A stretch of DNA of 64,000 nt, from assembly GCF_963675165.1 (NCBI RefSeq), contig NC_087380.1, positions 1,169,803 to 1,233,802 on the forward strand, written 5' to 3'. Below are positions 52,935-64,000 of this stretch, piece after piece; positions within the stretch are counted from its first letter, which is position 1; the number at the start of each line of letters is the position of its first letter. Source of the stretch: Halichondria panicea. Its lineage: Eukaryota > Porifera > Demospongiae > Suberitida > Halichondriidae. Below the pieces are notes generated by a model. It was not told the origin of the DNA, ran no database searches, and saw nothing but the letters and a program-made list of their open reading frames with translations. Position numbers and translations under genes: made by a program.

Positions 52935-53275
52935 ATTTAGTGAACTTCTCGTTGGCTATATTTCTGTAATTATTTGTGCAGTACTTGTATGTGCAAAATC
53001 ACTTCACTCCATTTAAAAGTTGTACTGAACGCATGCTTAAGCTTACAGAAGTATAAAGCTAGCCCTTGTAATGTTTGGGAATATCAAACTATTAATCAGA
53101 TTTTGTCGAACAGAAGATAAGTAGGTCATGAAAACTGCCTCTTAACAGAGAGCATGCCATCCATTACACAAGTGAGTGCAGCTGGTGTGGACATGTATAT
53201 ATATGCGTAGAGATATAATAATGTGATCACACGAGAGAGAGAGAGGAGAGCTACACAAAGAAAAGAGTTTAAATA

Positions 53276-53867
53276 TTAGTCCCAGTTGATCTTGAATTTA
53301 GTTACTCTCGGGTTACTTGCCAGAATGTTTCTTTGAAGCTGTAAGAAAATAGAGCTGTAAAATCACAGATAAAATCAGATGTAAAACAAACCTTTTCGAA
53401 CATGGGTTTAGAGGGGGGATTTTCAGATAATACAGGGTCAGCATACTCGTTGTTGACATAGTAACCAATTCGTACAAACTCGGCAGATAAATACGAACAG
53501 GTAAGCAATACAACGGTTACACCCACAACATCATCAGAAGGTAGTTTCTCCGTGTTGGGAGCATCAGCCTGAAACACAAACTTGTGAACCCCAGCTGGTA
53601 TAGGTCCCACGAATACTGAGTCAAGCGTCTGATCACAAGTCTCACTCGAGGCTGAGCCAACGTAGATTATCTTCCACTCTAAATCTGAATAAAAAGAAGG
53701 CGGTTACAGAGGCATGAAAGTTTGAGCTAGCTAGCTAGATATACAGAGGTGAACCTACCCTTTTCAAGATTTTCCAAGCACTCAAAAGTGATCTCAAACT
53801 GAAAAGGATTCAAGAAAGCAGTGGGGTTGTCCAGGACAGTGACATTAGTGATCTGTACTTTAGCCAT
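53276..53867 (-). CDS. ASF1: Histone H3-H4 chaperone ASF1
   Basis: Delivers H3-H4 dimers to CAF-1 and HIRA during nucleosome assembly. Three exons. The start at 53867 gives MAKVQITNVTVLDNPTAFLN then PFQFEITFECLE. The middle exon (about 53392-53684) reads DLEWKIIYVGSASSETCDQ, GPIPAGVHKFVFQADAPN, VVGVTVVLLTCSYLSAEFVR, IGYYVNNEYADP and NPPSKPMFEK. The last exon (53276-53340) reads LQRNILASNPRVTKFKINWD then TAA. Identity to human ASF1A is high along the whole Ig-like core, including the Val-rich strand and the VGYYVNNEY segment used for H3 binding. The protein ends at about residue 155, exactly at the core end; the usual acidic or phosphorylated C-terminal tail is absent. It is convergent with MRPL55 and divergent from NUP155. 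Confidence 0.95.
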
Positions 53868-54114
53868 CTCGTCATTTCAATTCACCTTCTTTCTCCCGGC
53901 AATTTCATACACACTGTCACTGGTAATGGTCGCCACACACAAAACATTAACATTTTTAGGTAAAGGTCGATGCACACACCATAAAAAGTTTTTCATTTTC
54001 TGGTAAAGGGTCGACGCACAAACCCACATGGCCTTACTAAAGATGGCGGCTTCAACCTAGCATCTATACAAAAGCGTGCTATTTGGTTAGATCGTGTGTT
54101 AACTTGGTACAGTC
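53868..54114. promoter_or_regulatory. Divergent promoter region, ASF1 / NUP155
   Basis: 247 bp separate the two start codons. A short direct repeat is present: AGGTAAAGGTCGATGCACAC at about 53959 and a close copy (GGTAAAGGGTCGACGCAC) at about 54001, each next to AAAGTTTTTCATTTT-like sequence. It could be a paired factor site, which is inference. Confidence 0.5.
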
Positions 54115-57100
54115 ATGAGTCTAAGTGGTGTGTCAAGCTTAATGGGATCCTCGGGAGACAGTGTGGAGAGTTTGGAGGCTGCTGGAAGGTTGTTGGAGAA
54201 ACACTTACATGAGGACAACAGCTTCATGGAGCTGAGTGGCCAGCTAAGGATAGCCACACACGGTATTCCTATAGCAACCATAGCAACCATAATGAGCTGA
54301 TCCCTAGTCGCACAGTACTGTAGTGTAAAAATACTAGGTGTTATTCAACACTAAGGGAATGTCAATCGCTCCATTTTAGCATTCATTCATGGTAGTGTTA
54401 AGTGAGCAATTTATATGAATTATAGGTGTTATATAAGTTAAGCAAATGGTGCAAATTAGTGTAAGACTTAGCAATTTTATGTTTTTCGTATTATAAGTAT
54501 GTTGATGGATATTGTAATGATCTGATCTCTCTCTGTCTTTGTTTCCATACAGTCCAGACAAACTGCAGCGGACATACAGACGTGGATTACCCGTCTCTGC
54601 CGTCCACCCTCCCCAGTCTGAGCTCACTCCCACACCTCGGCCCAATCAAGCACATTCCTATTCCACCAGAACTGCTGCAGGAGTTTCAAAGTACGAGTTT
54701 ATTGACTGTACGTGTGTTACTGAGTTTATAACTTTAAGCATAACTTTATTTCTGGTGATCCAATTTCATTGCTTTTATGATTTTCTGAGAGCTTAGAAAA
54801 AGCTCTTTCAAATGGCATTTACAGCCTAAAATTTTTGATTGGGCCCAAATTTGACATTTCCCCCACCTATAGCCCATGCTTTTTTCCCGAAATAGAGTCC
54901 AAAAATTATATTCGAATCGAAAATTCCATCTAATAGAGCTCGAGTCAGGCTTTCTGAAAATCATTAAACCATTAAGATTGGACAATCAAAACTTGAGTTA
55001 TGGCCTCTCAAAGACTCATATCCAATCTCCTCAGACATGCAGTGCAACTGTGCTATGAACTTGATGCCGGAGATTCGTAGGGCGTGGCTAACCATCGACT
55101 CCACCATCTACATGTGGAATTACGAGGATGGGAAGGACCTTGCCTACTTTGATGGACTGAGTGAGGTCATTCTGGCAGCTGGTCTGGTCCTGCCTAAAGA
55201 AGGAGTGTTCCAGGATCATATTGAGTACTTGTTGTGTCTGACCACGGCCGTGGAGGTGGTGGTGTTAGGGGTCAGCTTCACATGTGAGTGTGTGAGGTGG
55301 TGTGTGAGTGTGTGGGTGGTGTTAGGGGTCAGCTTCACATGTGAGTGTGTGGGTGGTGTTAGGAGTAAGCTTCACATGTGAGTGTGTGGGTGATGTGTGT
55401 GAGTGTGTGGGTGGTGTTAGGAGTTAGCTTCACGTGTGAGTGTGTGAGGTGTGAAGTGTGTGTGTTGTGTGAGGTAGGTGTGTGTGTGTGAGGGTGAAGT
55501 ATTTTGCTGCTATGTGCATACAGTGTATGATTTATAGTAAGCTCAAAATTGTCCTCCTTGCAGTCATGCGTAATCCTGTACATACATTACATTATGCAAG
55601 CATTGATATCTGCCCCCCCACACACACACCCACCCACCCCCACACGCACAGCCTCCCCGACGGACACACACTCTGAAATACACCTCCAGCCGGAGCCTCT
55701 GTTCAACGTGCCCTCAGACAATGTGTGCATGGTGGCTATAGAGGGCACTCCTGATGGCCGCTTGTTTCTAGCCGGGAGGGACGGCTGTCTGTACGAGATC
55801 ATCTACCAGGCCGTGGATGGATGGTTCAGTAAAAAGTGCCGGAAAATTAACCATTCCATTTCTATGGTTTCGTTCCTCGTACCATCTTTTCTCTCATTCT
55901 CTGAAGATGGTAAGTCAAACAGGATGGGGAGTTGTAGTTGACTATCTTTCAACAGCCATAAATTTAGTATCGTTGATCCAATATCAGAAATTTTCTGATT
56001 TTCTGAAAGCTTAGAAAGAGACCTTTCAAATGATGTGTTGAAATCCAAAATTGCTTTGGGGCCATAATTTGTTATTTTTCGGCCTTGGACCATGGGCTAT
56101 TATTCATGGTATGCCCAAATTGGCAAATACTTTTATTTCTCAAAACGAACTTTGATGATACCATTTGAAAGATCTCTTCCTAAGCTTTCAGAAAATCTTA
56201 AAATTTGTAGAAGCATTCTTATTAATTTTCTCTGAAACTAGCTTCTATTAACGTATTTCAGATCCCCTAATTTCACCCTGTATGATAATAAATGACCACC
56301 CCCCTCTCCAGATCCGCTGACTCAGCTAGTGATTGACAACAGTCGTCACGTTCTCTACACACGTAGCGACAATAACACAATCACAGCGTATGATCTCGGC
56401 TCTGACGGGAAGGGGTTAAGAAGGGTGGCCAGTATTAGCATGGGTCGTATAGTTCAAAGGTCATTGTCGGCTCTGAGGTCAGCTGACAAGACGTTGGTTA
56501 GTCCTCTGGTGTGGATATCAGTGATACCTGCCTCTGAGTCCCTCACTCTCCACCTACTGGCAGTCACCAAATCAGGTGCTGTAGATTGCTGTCAGTGTGC
56601 ATATCATGCAGATAATAGCCCAGTTTAAGAATAATCACTATTTATTCTCTAGGCTCAATAATTAATTTACTTGTTCTTTCCCAAGTGATAACTGCGCATA
56701 ACTTCACTAAAAATCAACCGATATCAAAAACGAAAAATTATTGTCTGTACATACATGTACCTCACACAGTGTTTATTTCACCATACGCTTTGATACCCCT
56801 CCTTCCCTCAGGTCTTCGTCTCTACTTCACCACTACGCCCGGTGGTATTGCTGCCCGTCCCTCTCTCCTGGCTCTGGTGCACGTTCGTCTCCCCCCGGGC
56901 TACTCCCCCTCCTCCACACAACGCCCAGGACCAACCGTACACCAAGTCTTCTATAGGAAAGGTGACCACAGCTCCTACAAGTGTCTGATAAATTAGAAGA
57001 TATATACGGTGTTACAGTACTGATCAAGTGTGCAGTATTATAAACTCAACAGTAATGGAAAGTACAACACAGTCACTGACTATAATATTATTATTGCTTA

Positions 57101-60100
57101 CTATAATAGGTGTTCTGGTTCTATCGTCATCGGTAACAGAAGAGAGAGATAACCTGTGGATGGTGGACTCTGACCTCTTCCCATTCCAAACAGCCCTCAT
57201 GGAATCTCATGTGAGTTTATCTAGTAATTCAGTAGCTTTTTGATAAGTGCTACCATACTTGATCAGTAATTTATTTCGGGCCCTAGGTAATAGTTAAGAA
57301 AAATACATGTAATAACTTCTTTTACTGATTTGATCACTAGGTCGTCATTATTTTTGTTTGTATTTATACTCCCCCTCCATTTTGTACCATCACAGGTAAC
57401 CAATCGTCTTGAAGGTCGAATGTGGGCCATTGCCGAGTCCATTCAGCCAGGGGAGCTAGAGGCCATCTCCTCCCCCACACCCTCACCACCCACACTTGTC
57501 ACACAACATGCACGCCCCTCACGACAGTTTGTACTCCTCACCACACAGGGGAGTTATATAGTCACGAAACTCCGCCCAATGGAGCAGCTGCAATTCTTAT
57601 TGGACGCTTGTAAAAGCGGAACTAGTGAAAGCATCGAATCTTTCTTCACACTATTCAAAGTGAGCTAGATCACCATTTCTGATTGTGTGAGGTTGTCATG
57701 TTTTTCTTTATTTCCTCCTCCCTTCTAGGAGACGCAAGCGTGTGCCATGTGCCTTATCCTAGCAACCAAGAGCTCCCCACAGGTGATGATCTCCCTCACT
57801 ACTAGTATGTCTGTGTGTAGGCGCCTGTTAAAGTTGCTAGGCTACTTCTCTGTTGCAGTGTATTCTGTGTGCTTTTTCTAAGCACTTATTCTATTGGTTT
57901 GTGAGGTAACCTTGACTGCCCATAACTTGAGTAAGAGTTGTCCATGTATTTTTTTAAACTGAAATTTGTGTTTAGTAGCTCTTTGATAGAGCTACAAGAT
58001 GGTGTGTTTGGTATTTGTGTTTTCTCCGAATTATCCTGCCACTATGAGACTGACTTCTCCCCCCACCCACTCATGCATGTACTCTAGGTGTCAGCCTCTG
58101 CCACTGAAGCTTTCTTCAGGTACGGAGGAGAACCTCACTTTATATTCCCCACAAACCTCGGACCCGCTGGATTGTCACAAGGGGGCGTGGCCTCTCCAAT
58201 GCAGACTCCACCCCCTTCCAATATTGCCTCAACATATCAGACCACCCCACAAACGCTCACACCTCAACAAGGGCCAGGTGGGGGGCCAGGTGAGAAAATT
58301 TAATAGTACAGTATCTTTGTGTTTTCTCCGAAGTAAGCCTGTTTTATTGGTAACTTTGACTGCCCATAACTTGAAGATTGATCACTAAGTATGCATTTAG
58401 TACATTTTAGCTCTTTGATAGAGCTACAAGATGGTGTGCATGACATGATGTGCTTTAGATCAATCACAATGATTGCTTTATAGGCACACCTGCTCAGTAT
58501 GGTACCCAGACACCCGGCACTCCTGCAATGGGAATGGGACCTCAGGCTCTGGGTAGGGCACTTACTGGCCCTGAGGTGCATTTGTCTGGTAGACACGATG
58601 GTCTCGTTCGCTACTTGTCTCGTCTATTGCGACCACTGTGGAATGAACCGGTTGCCGTGAGCTACAAACCTCCTGGAGACATACAAAATGAACAAGTAAG
58701 ACATTTTCTGTTGTCTAGTATAGCATTGAAAAAAGATAAAAAAGATAGTAGGGGCACCCGGATTTGAACCAGGGACCTCTTGATTTGCAGTCTGGATTAT
58801 TTACACACACAAAATATAAAAAAGATAGCAGGGGGCACCCGGATTTGAACCAGGGACCTCTCGATCTGCAGTCGAATGCTCTACCACTGAGCTATACCCC
58901 CACGCTGATTACTAGATAAAATATAACATGTGTTCACTCCATTGCTCACAGGTTGAAAGCAGATATTCCAGAGAAGAATTGACCATTTTCTCTGAGCAGT
59001 TGCACAATCTAAAGAGTTTCTTGGAGACCAACAGACAGCTGTTCTCAATGTCTTCTGACAGCCTGCGGTAATTCATTACCTGCATAATTTTATTTTGTAT
59101 TGTGTTCATCGTCATGGCTATTATCCAGTATGTCATCTCCGTCCAACGTCCACCAACGAATGCTGCACTTCATGCGTCCTGATGGTATGGACACTGTCAG
59201 CCCCGCCCATGTACAGCAGTCCCTCATGAAGAAATACCAAGGTGATTATAAGTATTACTGGATCATTTCAAACAGTCATAAGCAATTTTGCGATTTATGA
59301 TTGTTTTGCAACCAGTACTTGTATTGTCTTGTCAGAACGCATAGGTTAGATAGCAAAGTCTGCTGATTTAGCTCATTCGCAATGGTTTTTCAAGTAATTA
59401 CGATATAAATATCAACCATGTAAATATGCGTTATCAATACCCCCTCATAGCTGATGCTCATTAAATATCAACCATGTAAATATGCGTTATCAATACCCCC
59501 TCATAGCTGATGCTCATCAAATGGAGCAAAGTTCGTTGCTCAACCTTCATGCTCTTATTGTCCGCTGCTGTGAATGTCTGTCGCTATGGAAACTGTTCAC
59601 GGAGAACCAGTTCAGCCTCGTAGCAGCTGGCCTGAGCAAGGTATTATGCATGGCTACATTAATTATGATTATGTAAGTATGTGCCCACACTGGTCGGTGG
59701 TGGTGGTTGGTACTAACCACCTCTTAGGCCTATAGTTTTCTACATAATAGAAGGATTTGTTTACTGAATTGAGATTAAGGATTGCAAAATAGCCACTGCT
59801 TCAACATTTCTAGGCAACCACTGTGTACACTATACATTGTGCAGGTGTTTGTTCATACAATACTTGTGTCATTATGCAGGACAACCTAATGCTGCTGCAG
59901 AGGACCACCTTCAGCTCTCTGTTTGTGAGGGGAAAGCAGGTACGTTACTTGTGTGTGTATAATATACTTGCAACAGCTTTGTGTGTGTCCATAAACCCTG
60001 AGAAAACTTGTTAATTTGGGGACTAATTTTGAGTGCCAATAACTTGAATTTTTGTTCCTCAAGTGCTTAAACATTTCTGAGTAACTAAGCTCCATGCATG

Positions 60101-63100
60101 CACATGTAACTCCTTTAATACCACGGCCCCCGCCCACACAACATACACACAGCTCATATCGTCGCTGATAACCTCCCTCTTGACCCGCCACGCTGTTGAC
60201 TCGGCAATGTCTGACACCCTCACTGTTCAGCTGCGAGGCTCCACCCCCTCGTTGTTCTCACAAGATGACGCTGTGCTGAGTAAAGGCCTTGAGCTTGTCA
60301 CGATGGCCAAGGCCAGTCAGAGCAACTACGACCGACTCACACAGCTCAGAGAATCTCTTAAGGTACGTATCTCCAGTAGTATAGAATGGAAACGTGTGTA
60401 TTCTAATTAAGCAAAAACTTGAATTGGTAGTGTAACATGTATAGCATGCAACCACCACGTAACTGTATGTATAGTTAAGGGAACCTTCTAATTATGCGAC
60501 ACTTGGAAATTTCATGTACTTAACAGTGAAAATTGCACACGCAAATTTTCCTCTCAGAACTTCAGCCGTGTGACCCACCAGTTGCCCCTGGCGACCATTG
60601 TGGAGCTGTACAGCGAGCTGCACTTTATGGAGGGGGTGGTGGAGTTAGCGCTGTGCTCGGCCAATCACAAGGACCCTCAAAATCTGGGACTACACTTCTA
60701 CAAGTCGGGGCAACCCCCTGATGATGTCATGGGACAGAGGGCTTTCATGGAGAGGTAGGTGTGGTTAAATATGGCTGTGTGGGAAATATTGAAGTACTGT
60801 ATATCAGGTTGCAAATTGTGAATTTTCGCATAATTCACAATTAAAAACATCCCACAAAGTGAGCATGATGTAATTCGCAACACAATCATGCTTGTACAGC
60901 ATCGTTTGCAATCAGTAATTATTAACCTCGCATTCTAAACCCGATATACGGTATAATTATTACTTTCTTTGTTTATATGTTAGTTTTACGTATATGGTTG
61001 GTTTGTTTGTTACAGACAGGAGCTATACTCGACAGTGACTGGAGTGCTCTCTCAGCTGTTGTTACGACAGAGGACACCAGGTCCCGCCCAACATATTCCC
61101 ACCCGGCCTGGACCACCCCCTGACAAGCCAACGGAAGACCACCCAGACCCACAGAAAGAGGTGAGTGCTAAAAGCTTATACAAATAGGCCTTTCAGATGA
61201 TGTCTTAAATCAGAAGTCTATTTTTGGCCAGTTTTTGCAAATCATACATGTAGCTTTACCCTAGCCCCTCCCCTCCAGTTTGATGAAACAATATCCATAG
61301 CTTTGCGTTCAGACGATCAGCTGTTTCATGTGACGTTGTACAGCTGGCTTATCGGAGAGGATCTGGCTGACATGGTTGTCGAGGTGAGATCGATATAATG
61401 GTTCATTGTGTAAGGGTGATGATGTCACTTCCTCGTACAGATCCAGTCTCCGTACATCGAGGAGTACCTCAAATACACAGCCACCATTCAGGTACTCCCG
61501 CCCACACATCCACACCCCACACATTTCCCCTCCCACACACACAGGATGACAATCGCCTCATTTTAGACCTCCTCTGGCGCTATTATGAGAGGAACAAGAA
61601 TTATGCGGCAGCTGCACAAATACTCGACAAGATTGCACATACTGAGGGGTACGTTAACGTTACCACGGTGACGTTCTAATCACAAACTATCACATGTTTC
61701 AGATCTGACCTGGAATTGGATGAAAGGCTTGAATATATATCTCGAGCTGTCATGTGCGCCAAGAGCTGTAACCTAGCAACATCGGCAAGCAGGGCTGGTG
61801 AAATATTGCACGAGTTAGAAGAAAAAATGGAAGTTGCTCGTATCCAACTGGGTGTGTTAGACGCTCTTAACCTTCGACCCCGTACTCCAGACGTGGCAGC
61901 TGCCATAGGGATGCTTAACGAAGAGCTGATGGATATTACAAAATTGTACGGGGATTTCGCTGAGCCATTCGAGCTGGCTGAGTGCAAGCTGGCAATAGTG
62001 CACTGTGCTGGCCACTATGACCCCACCCTTATAGAGTCACTGTGGAGGGACATCATCGATAGTGGTGGGTGTGAAGTGGGTGGAGTTACTCGGAATTTTT
62101 GTTACCCATTGTTAACAATTACCTAATTTTAATTAAGATCATCCTCTCTGAAATGCTAGGTCATAATTTAAACAACAACTCCAGTCCATCTGATTCGTGT
62201 ATCTTTCTTATACTTTACCAACTACCGTACGGGTAGAAAATTTCGAGGTGTTTTTAATTTCGCGTTTTTCGTGGGTGGCTGCAGAACACGAAAATTAAAA
62301 CCCGCGAAAGGCTTTGTTTACGCATGCGAGATAGTGACACACCCTAACTCCACGAAATTTACTACCCGCGAAATTTTCCAAATAAGACAGAATATTGAAT
62401 TGCACGAAAATGTACACCCTCGAAATTTTCTACCCGTACGGTACCTCAATCAGCATAATATTTTCTCCCCTCCTCCAGTCCTGCGAGTTGGCCCACCCAC
62501 TGCCCCGGCTCAGATGCAAGCTATCCGCACCAAACTCATGCAACTAGGCCCTCTCTACTCGGCCAGCGAGCGTTTCTTTCCCCTACGGTATCTGGTGGTC
62601 AGTCTGGAGAAGCACGCCTGTCAGAGGGGGTGGGAGAGGGGATTCCCCCACCAGCTGCTACTGGAGATTGGAGTCTCACTCAAATCTCTGTTCCTAGTCT
62701 ACGACGAAATGTACAAAGCAAAGGTGAGTGGGCATTGCTTATTGATTTCCTGCACATGTAGCTTAGTTACGTAAAACTTTGGCATTCAATACCAGACAGT
62801 GTAATGTTGTATCATGGACCTTATCGTGTGTATGTGTGTGTTTCTACTACAGGACGCTTACTGGGCGTCTGTTGGCTCACCCCTCTATGTTCTGGTTGCC
62901 ATGGCTTCTGTTGTGGACTCTTACCTGCAGAGGCCCTCTATGGTCACCATCTATGAGAAGTGTGTATAGTAGTGTGTTGCCGTGCCTGCATGTGTTGTTT
63001 GTATGTCAGGCGCCTGTACAGTGTTGCCCCCCTCCTCAACCTACCTATTATATCAGTAGTCTGTCTATCAGTAGTTTTATTGTCAAAAATAGGTAAGCAT

Positions 63101-63500
63101 AAATTGAGCAGTGTTAGTTTTAGGTGCATGGTGAGTCATTTGTGTGCTCTGTGCATCTGACCTTTGTTATAATTAGCTTCTTGATTGCCACCCTCTAGGT
63201 TGGCACGTGTAAAGCATTATTTATAACATTCATATTGTCTATAATTGCAATTGTTTGTCAGTATATATAGTGGTATGATTGATTGTTTATAATTATAATA
63301 TTAAATTTTACATAATGACTTTGTAGTGTCTGTTATGACCTCCTCCTCCCTGTAGACCCACCTTCACCGCCTCAGTACAGGACGCCCTCAATCGCTACCT
63401 GGTGGAGCTGGGCACTCTCAGCCCAAGCACTCCACACTATCGAGAAATATCCTCCAAACTTAGAGACCAACAAACTAGACTGCAGAGAATGACTCTTTAG
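54115..63500 (+). CDS. NUP155: Nuclear pore complex protein NUP155
   Basis: Large inner-ring scaffold nucleoporin with an N-terminal beta-propeller and C-terminal alpha-solenoid. The start at 54115 gives [20 protein letters not shown]. Propeller exons include [20 protein letters not shown] (55035-55282), [19 protein letters not shown] and [12 protein letters not shown] (55650-55910), [19 protein letters not shown] (56312-56575), [12 protein letters not shown] and [13 protein letters not shown] (56813-56960). Later exons include [79 protein letters not shown] and [20 protein letters not shown] (61700-62065), and the gene ends [12 protein letters not shown] with TAG at 63498-63500. Colinearity with human NUP155 is clear throughout, including SKSGxVDxC-like and VHVRLPPG segments. 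Introns contain a tRNA-Cys gene, MITE-like elements and a minisatellite copying an exon end. Confidence 0.95.
54775..55015. repeat. Dispersed repeat (GCTTAGAAAGAG family) in NUP155 intron 2
   Basis: It begins TTTTCTGAGAGCTTAGAAA and CTCTTTCAAATGGCATT and ends near CAAAACTTGAGTTATGGCC. A relative with inverted ends is at 55985-56215 and short relatives are at 3450-3490 and 61188-61225. Confidence 0.6.
55255..55460 (+). repeat. Minisatellite carrying copies of an exon end plus splice donor (NUP155)
   Basis: The exon encoding [11 protein letters not shown] ends GGGGTCAGCTTCACAT with donor GTGAGTG near 55283. The same coding end plus donor recurs at about 55318, 55350 and 55408 (GTGTTAGGGGTCAGCTTCAC and variants), giving four potential donors. 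The units also contain GTGTGTGGGTGG intron sequence. Confidence 0.88.
55985..56215. mobile_element. Inverted-repeat member of the GCTTAGAAAGAG family in NUP155 intron
   Basis: The left end TTTTCTGAAAGCTTAGAAAG then CCTTTCAAATGATG is mirrored at the right by CCATTTGAAAGATCTCTTCC then TAAGCTTTCAGAAAAT. The arms are about 40 bp. There is no coding sequence, so it is probably a non-autonomous element. Confidence 0.65.
58747..58795 (-). pseudogene. Partial tRNA-Cys copy (3' half only)
   Basis: It repeats the 3' half of the adjacent tRNA-Cys (anticodon loop through acceptor, with B box GGTTCAAATCC) and shares the flank AAAAAAGATAG. The 5' half, including the A box, is missing, so it is not a functional tRNA gene. 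It arose by a local duplication of about 90 bp. Confidence 0.85.
58830..58901 (-). tRNA. tRNA-Cys (anticodon GCA), antisense within a NUP155 intron
   Basis: The gene reads GGGGGTATAGCTCAGTGGTA at the 5' end. The acceptor stem pairs GGGGGTA with TGCCCCC, the D-arm A box is TAGCTCAGTGG, the anticodon loop CTGCAGA holds GCA, and the T-arm B box is GGTTCAAATCC. The discriminator is U, as expected for Cys. There is no intron and no encoded CCA. Confidence 0.97.
60797..60951. mobile_element. MITE-like element with CCGTATATCGGG end, NUP155 intron
   Basis: The left end is TA-CTGTATATCAGGTTGCA. The right end, reverse-complemented, is TA-CCGTATATCGGGTTTAG. It is flanked by TA and is 155 bp with no coding sequence. 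The ends resemble those at 11634-11817. Confidence 0.7.
62225..62441. mobile_element. MITE-like element with perfect 24-bp terminal inverted repeats
   Basis: The left end CCGTACGGGTAGAAAATTTC and the right end GAAATTTTCTACCCGTACGG are exact inverses, flanked by TA on both sides. It is 217 bp long, and inner subrepeats of the type ACCCGCGAAA / CACGAAAATT recur in both orientations. It lies in an intron of NUP155. Perfect ends suggest recent insertion. Confidence 0.85.
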
Positions 63501-63793
63501 TTAATATTCAATTAGTAAAATTATCTTTGTGTACTCTATTTGTTTATTTACATACTTGTAACTCTGCTGTACATGACATGTCTTGTTGATTTAATGTTGA
63601 AACTATATACAATGACAATATTAATTGTTAGAGAATTAAGACAGAAAACGAATTAATGTTAGAGAATTAAGACAGAAAAACGAATAATTAAATCAGGTAT
63701 AAGATCACAATAGACATTTTAGATAAAGTTTGTATATTATATTTAGTAAGTTTGCATGAGCTACTTCTCTGTGCGGTGGACTGTGAACTCTCG

Positions 63794-64000
63794 TCATCCC
63801 GCTCTTGAATGTCTACCCTTCCTCTTGTTTGTTTTCTTTGGCCTAGTTGATTCGGTGGGCAGGGTGGACTTGTCCTCATCACTGGAGCTTCTGCTCCTTG
63901 ACCTAGCTGATTCGGTGGGCAGGGTGGACTCGTCCTCATTACTGGAGCTTCTGCTCCTTGACCTAGCTGATTCGATGGGCAGGGTGGACTCGTCCTCATC
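63794..64000 (-). CDS. C-terminal end of an unidentified protein with 20-residue repeats
   Basis: Three 60-bp DNA repeats translate in one frame as DEDESTLPTESARSRSRSSS units. A Lys/Arg-rich tail (RPKKTNKRKGRHSRAG) and a stop at 63794-63796 follow. The mixed acidic, Ser and Arg-Ser composition is typical of nuclear or RNA-processing proteins. The gene continues beyond the right edge. Another frame gives a Pro/Cys repeat (MRTSPPCPSNQLGQG) which is less protein-like at its end. It is convergent with NUP155, with 293 bp between stops. It could also be a non-coding minisatellite. Confidence 0.45.
   Translation of the reverse strand, partial: DEDESTLPIESARSRSRSSSNEDESTLPTESARSRSRSSSDEDKSTLPTESTRPKKTNKRKGRHSRAG

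Noticed and set aside
58747-58795. Second tRNA-Cys gene
   Set aside because: Only the 3' half is present; the 5' half and A box are missing.
63688-63999. Alternative frame with repeats MRTSPPCPSNQLGQG
   Set aside because: This frame continues past the repeats into AT-rich non-coding sequence, while the other frame ends in a natural basic tail; still, neither is proven.

Overview
This is a nuclear, intron-rich animal window with no bacterial features: no operons, Shine-Dalgarno sites or CRISPR. Genes have many short GT-AG introns, very abundant (CA)n/(TG)n tracts, small terminal-inverted-repeat elements and minisatellites, and most are clear orthologues of conserved animal genes. Compact introns, animal-type genes (PTBP, an ARHGAP45/29/GMIP-type RhoGAP, cystinosin, FAF1) and an apparent MSH1-type MutS homologue suggest an early-branching animal, most likely a demosponge. 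The phylum is inferred from general character and is not proven by the sequence.

Layout. 1-4.2 kb (-): 5' part of a mitochondrial-type MutS/MSH1-like gene, running off the left edge. 4.4-11.0 kb (+): FAF1. 11.3-13.0 kb (-): unrecognised two-exon gene with a weak EF-hand-like region. 13.3-14.7 kb (-): SOSS complex subunit C (INIP), in four short exons joined here by phase. 15.0-17.9 kb (-): succinate dehydrogenase iron-sulfur subunit (SDHB). 18.6-35.2 kb (+): F-BAR/C1/RhoGAP protein with a very large last exon. 35.7-42.9 kb (+): polypyrimidine tract-binding protein with four RRMs. 44.1-45.5 kb (-): intronless type II membrane protein, perhaps a glycosyltransferase. 45.7-48.0 and 49.6-52.0 kb (-): tandem pair of cystinosin genes. 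52.1-52.9 kb (+): mitochondrial ribosomal protein L55. 53.3-53.9 kb (-): histone chaperone ASF1. 54.1-63.5 kb (+): nucleoporin NUP155, with a tRNA-Cys gene antisense in one intron. 63.8-64.0 kb (-): C-terminal end of a repeat-bearing protein.

Organisation. Four divergent pairs start within 140-650 bp of each other (MSH1-like/FAF1, SDHB/RhoGAP, cystinosin B/MRPL55, ASF1/NUP155), suggesting shared promoters. Three pairs converge with short 3' gaps. Functions are housekeeping and unrelated: mitochondrial maintenance, respiration and translation (MSH1-like, SDHB, MRPL55); DNA repair and chromatin (INIP, ASF1); nuclear pore; RNA splicing; lysosomal transport; ubiquitin/p97 adaptor. There is no sign of a gene cluster acting in one pathway.

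The most unusual signals are two minisatellites (FAF1, NUP155) whose unit contains the 3' end of a coding exon plus its splice donor, introns that end in CA repeats where a pyrimidine tract is expected, an MSH1-type gene in an animal, the cystinosin pair with nearly identical introns, an ASF1 without the usual C-terminal tail, and a family of short TA-flanked inverted-repeat elements sharing CCGTATAGCGGG-like ends.
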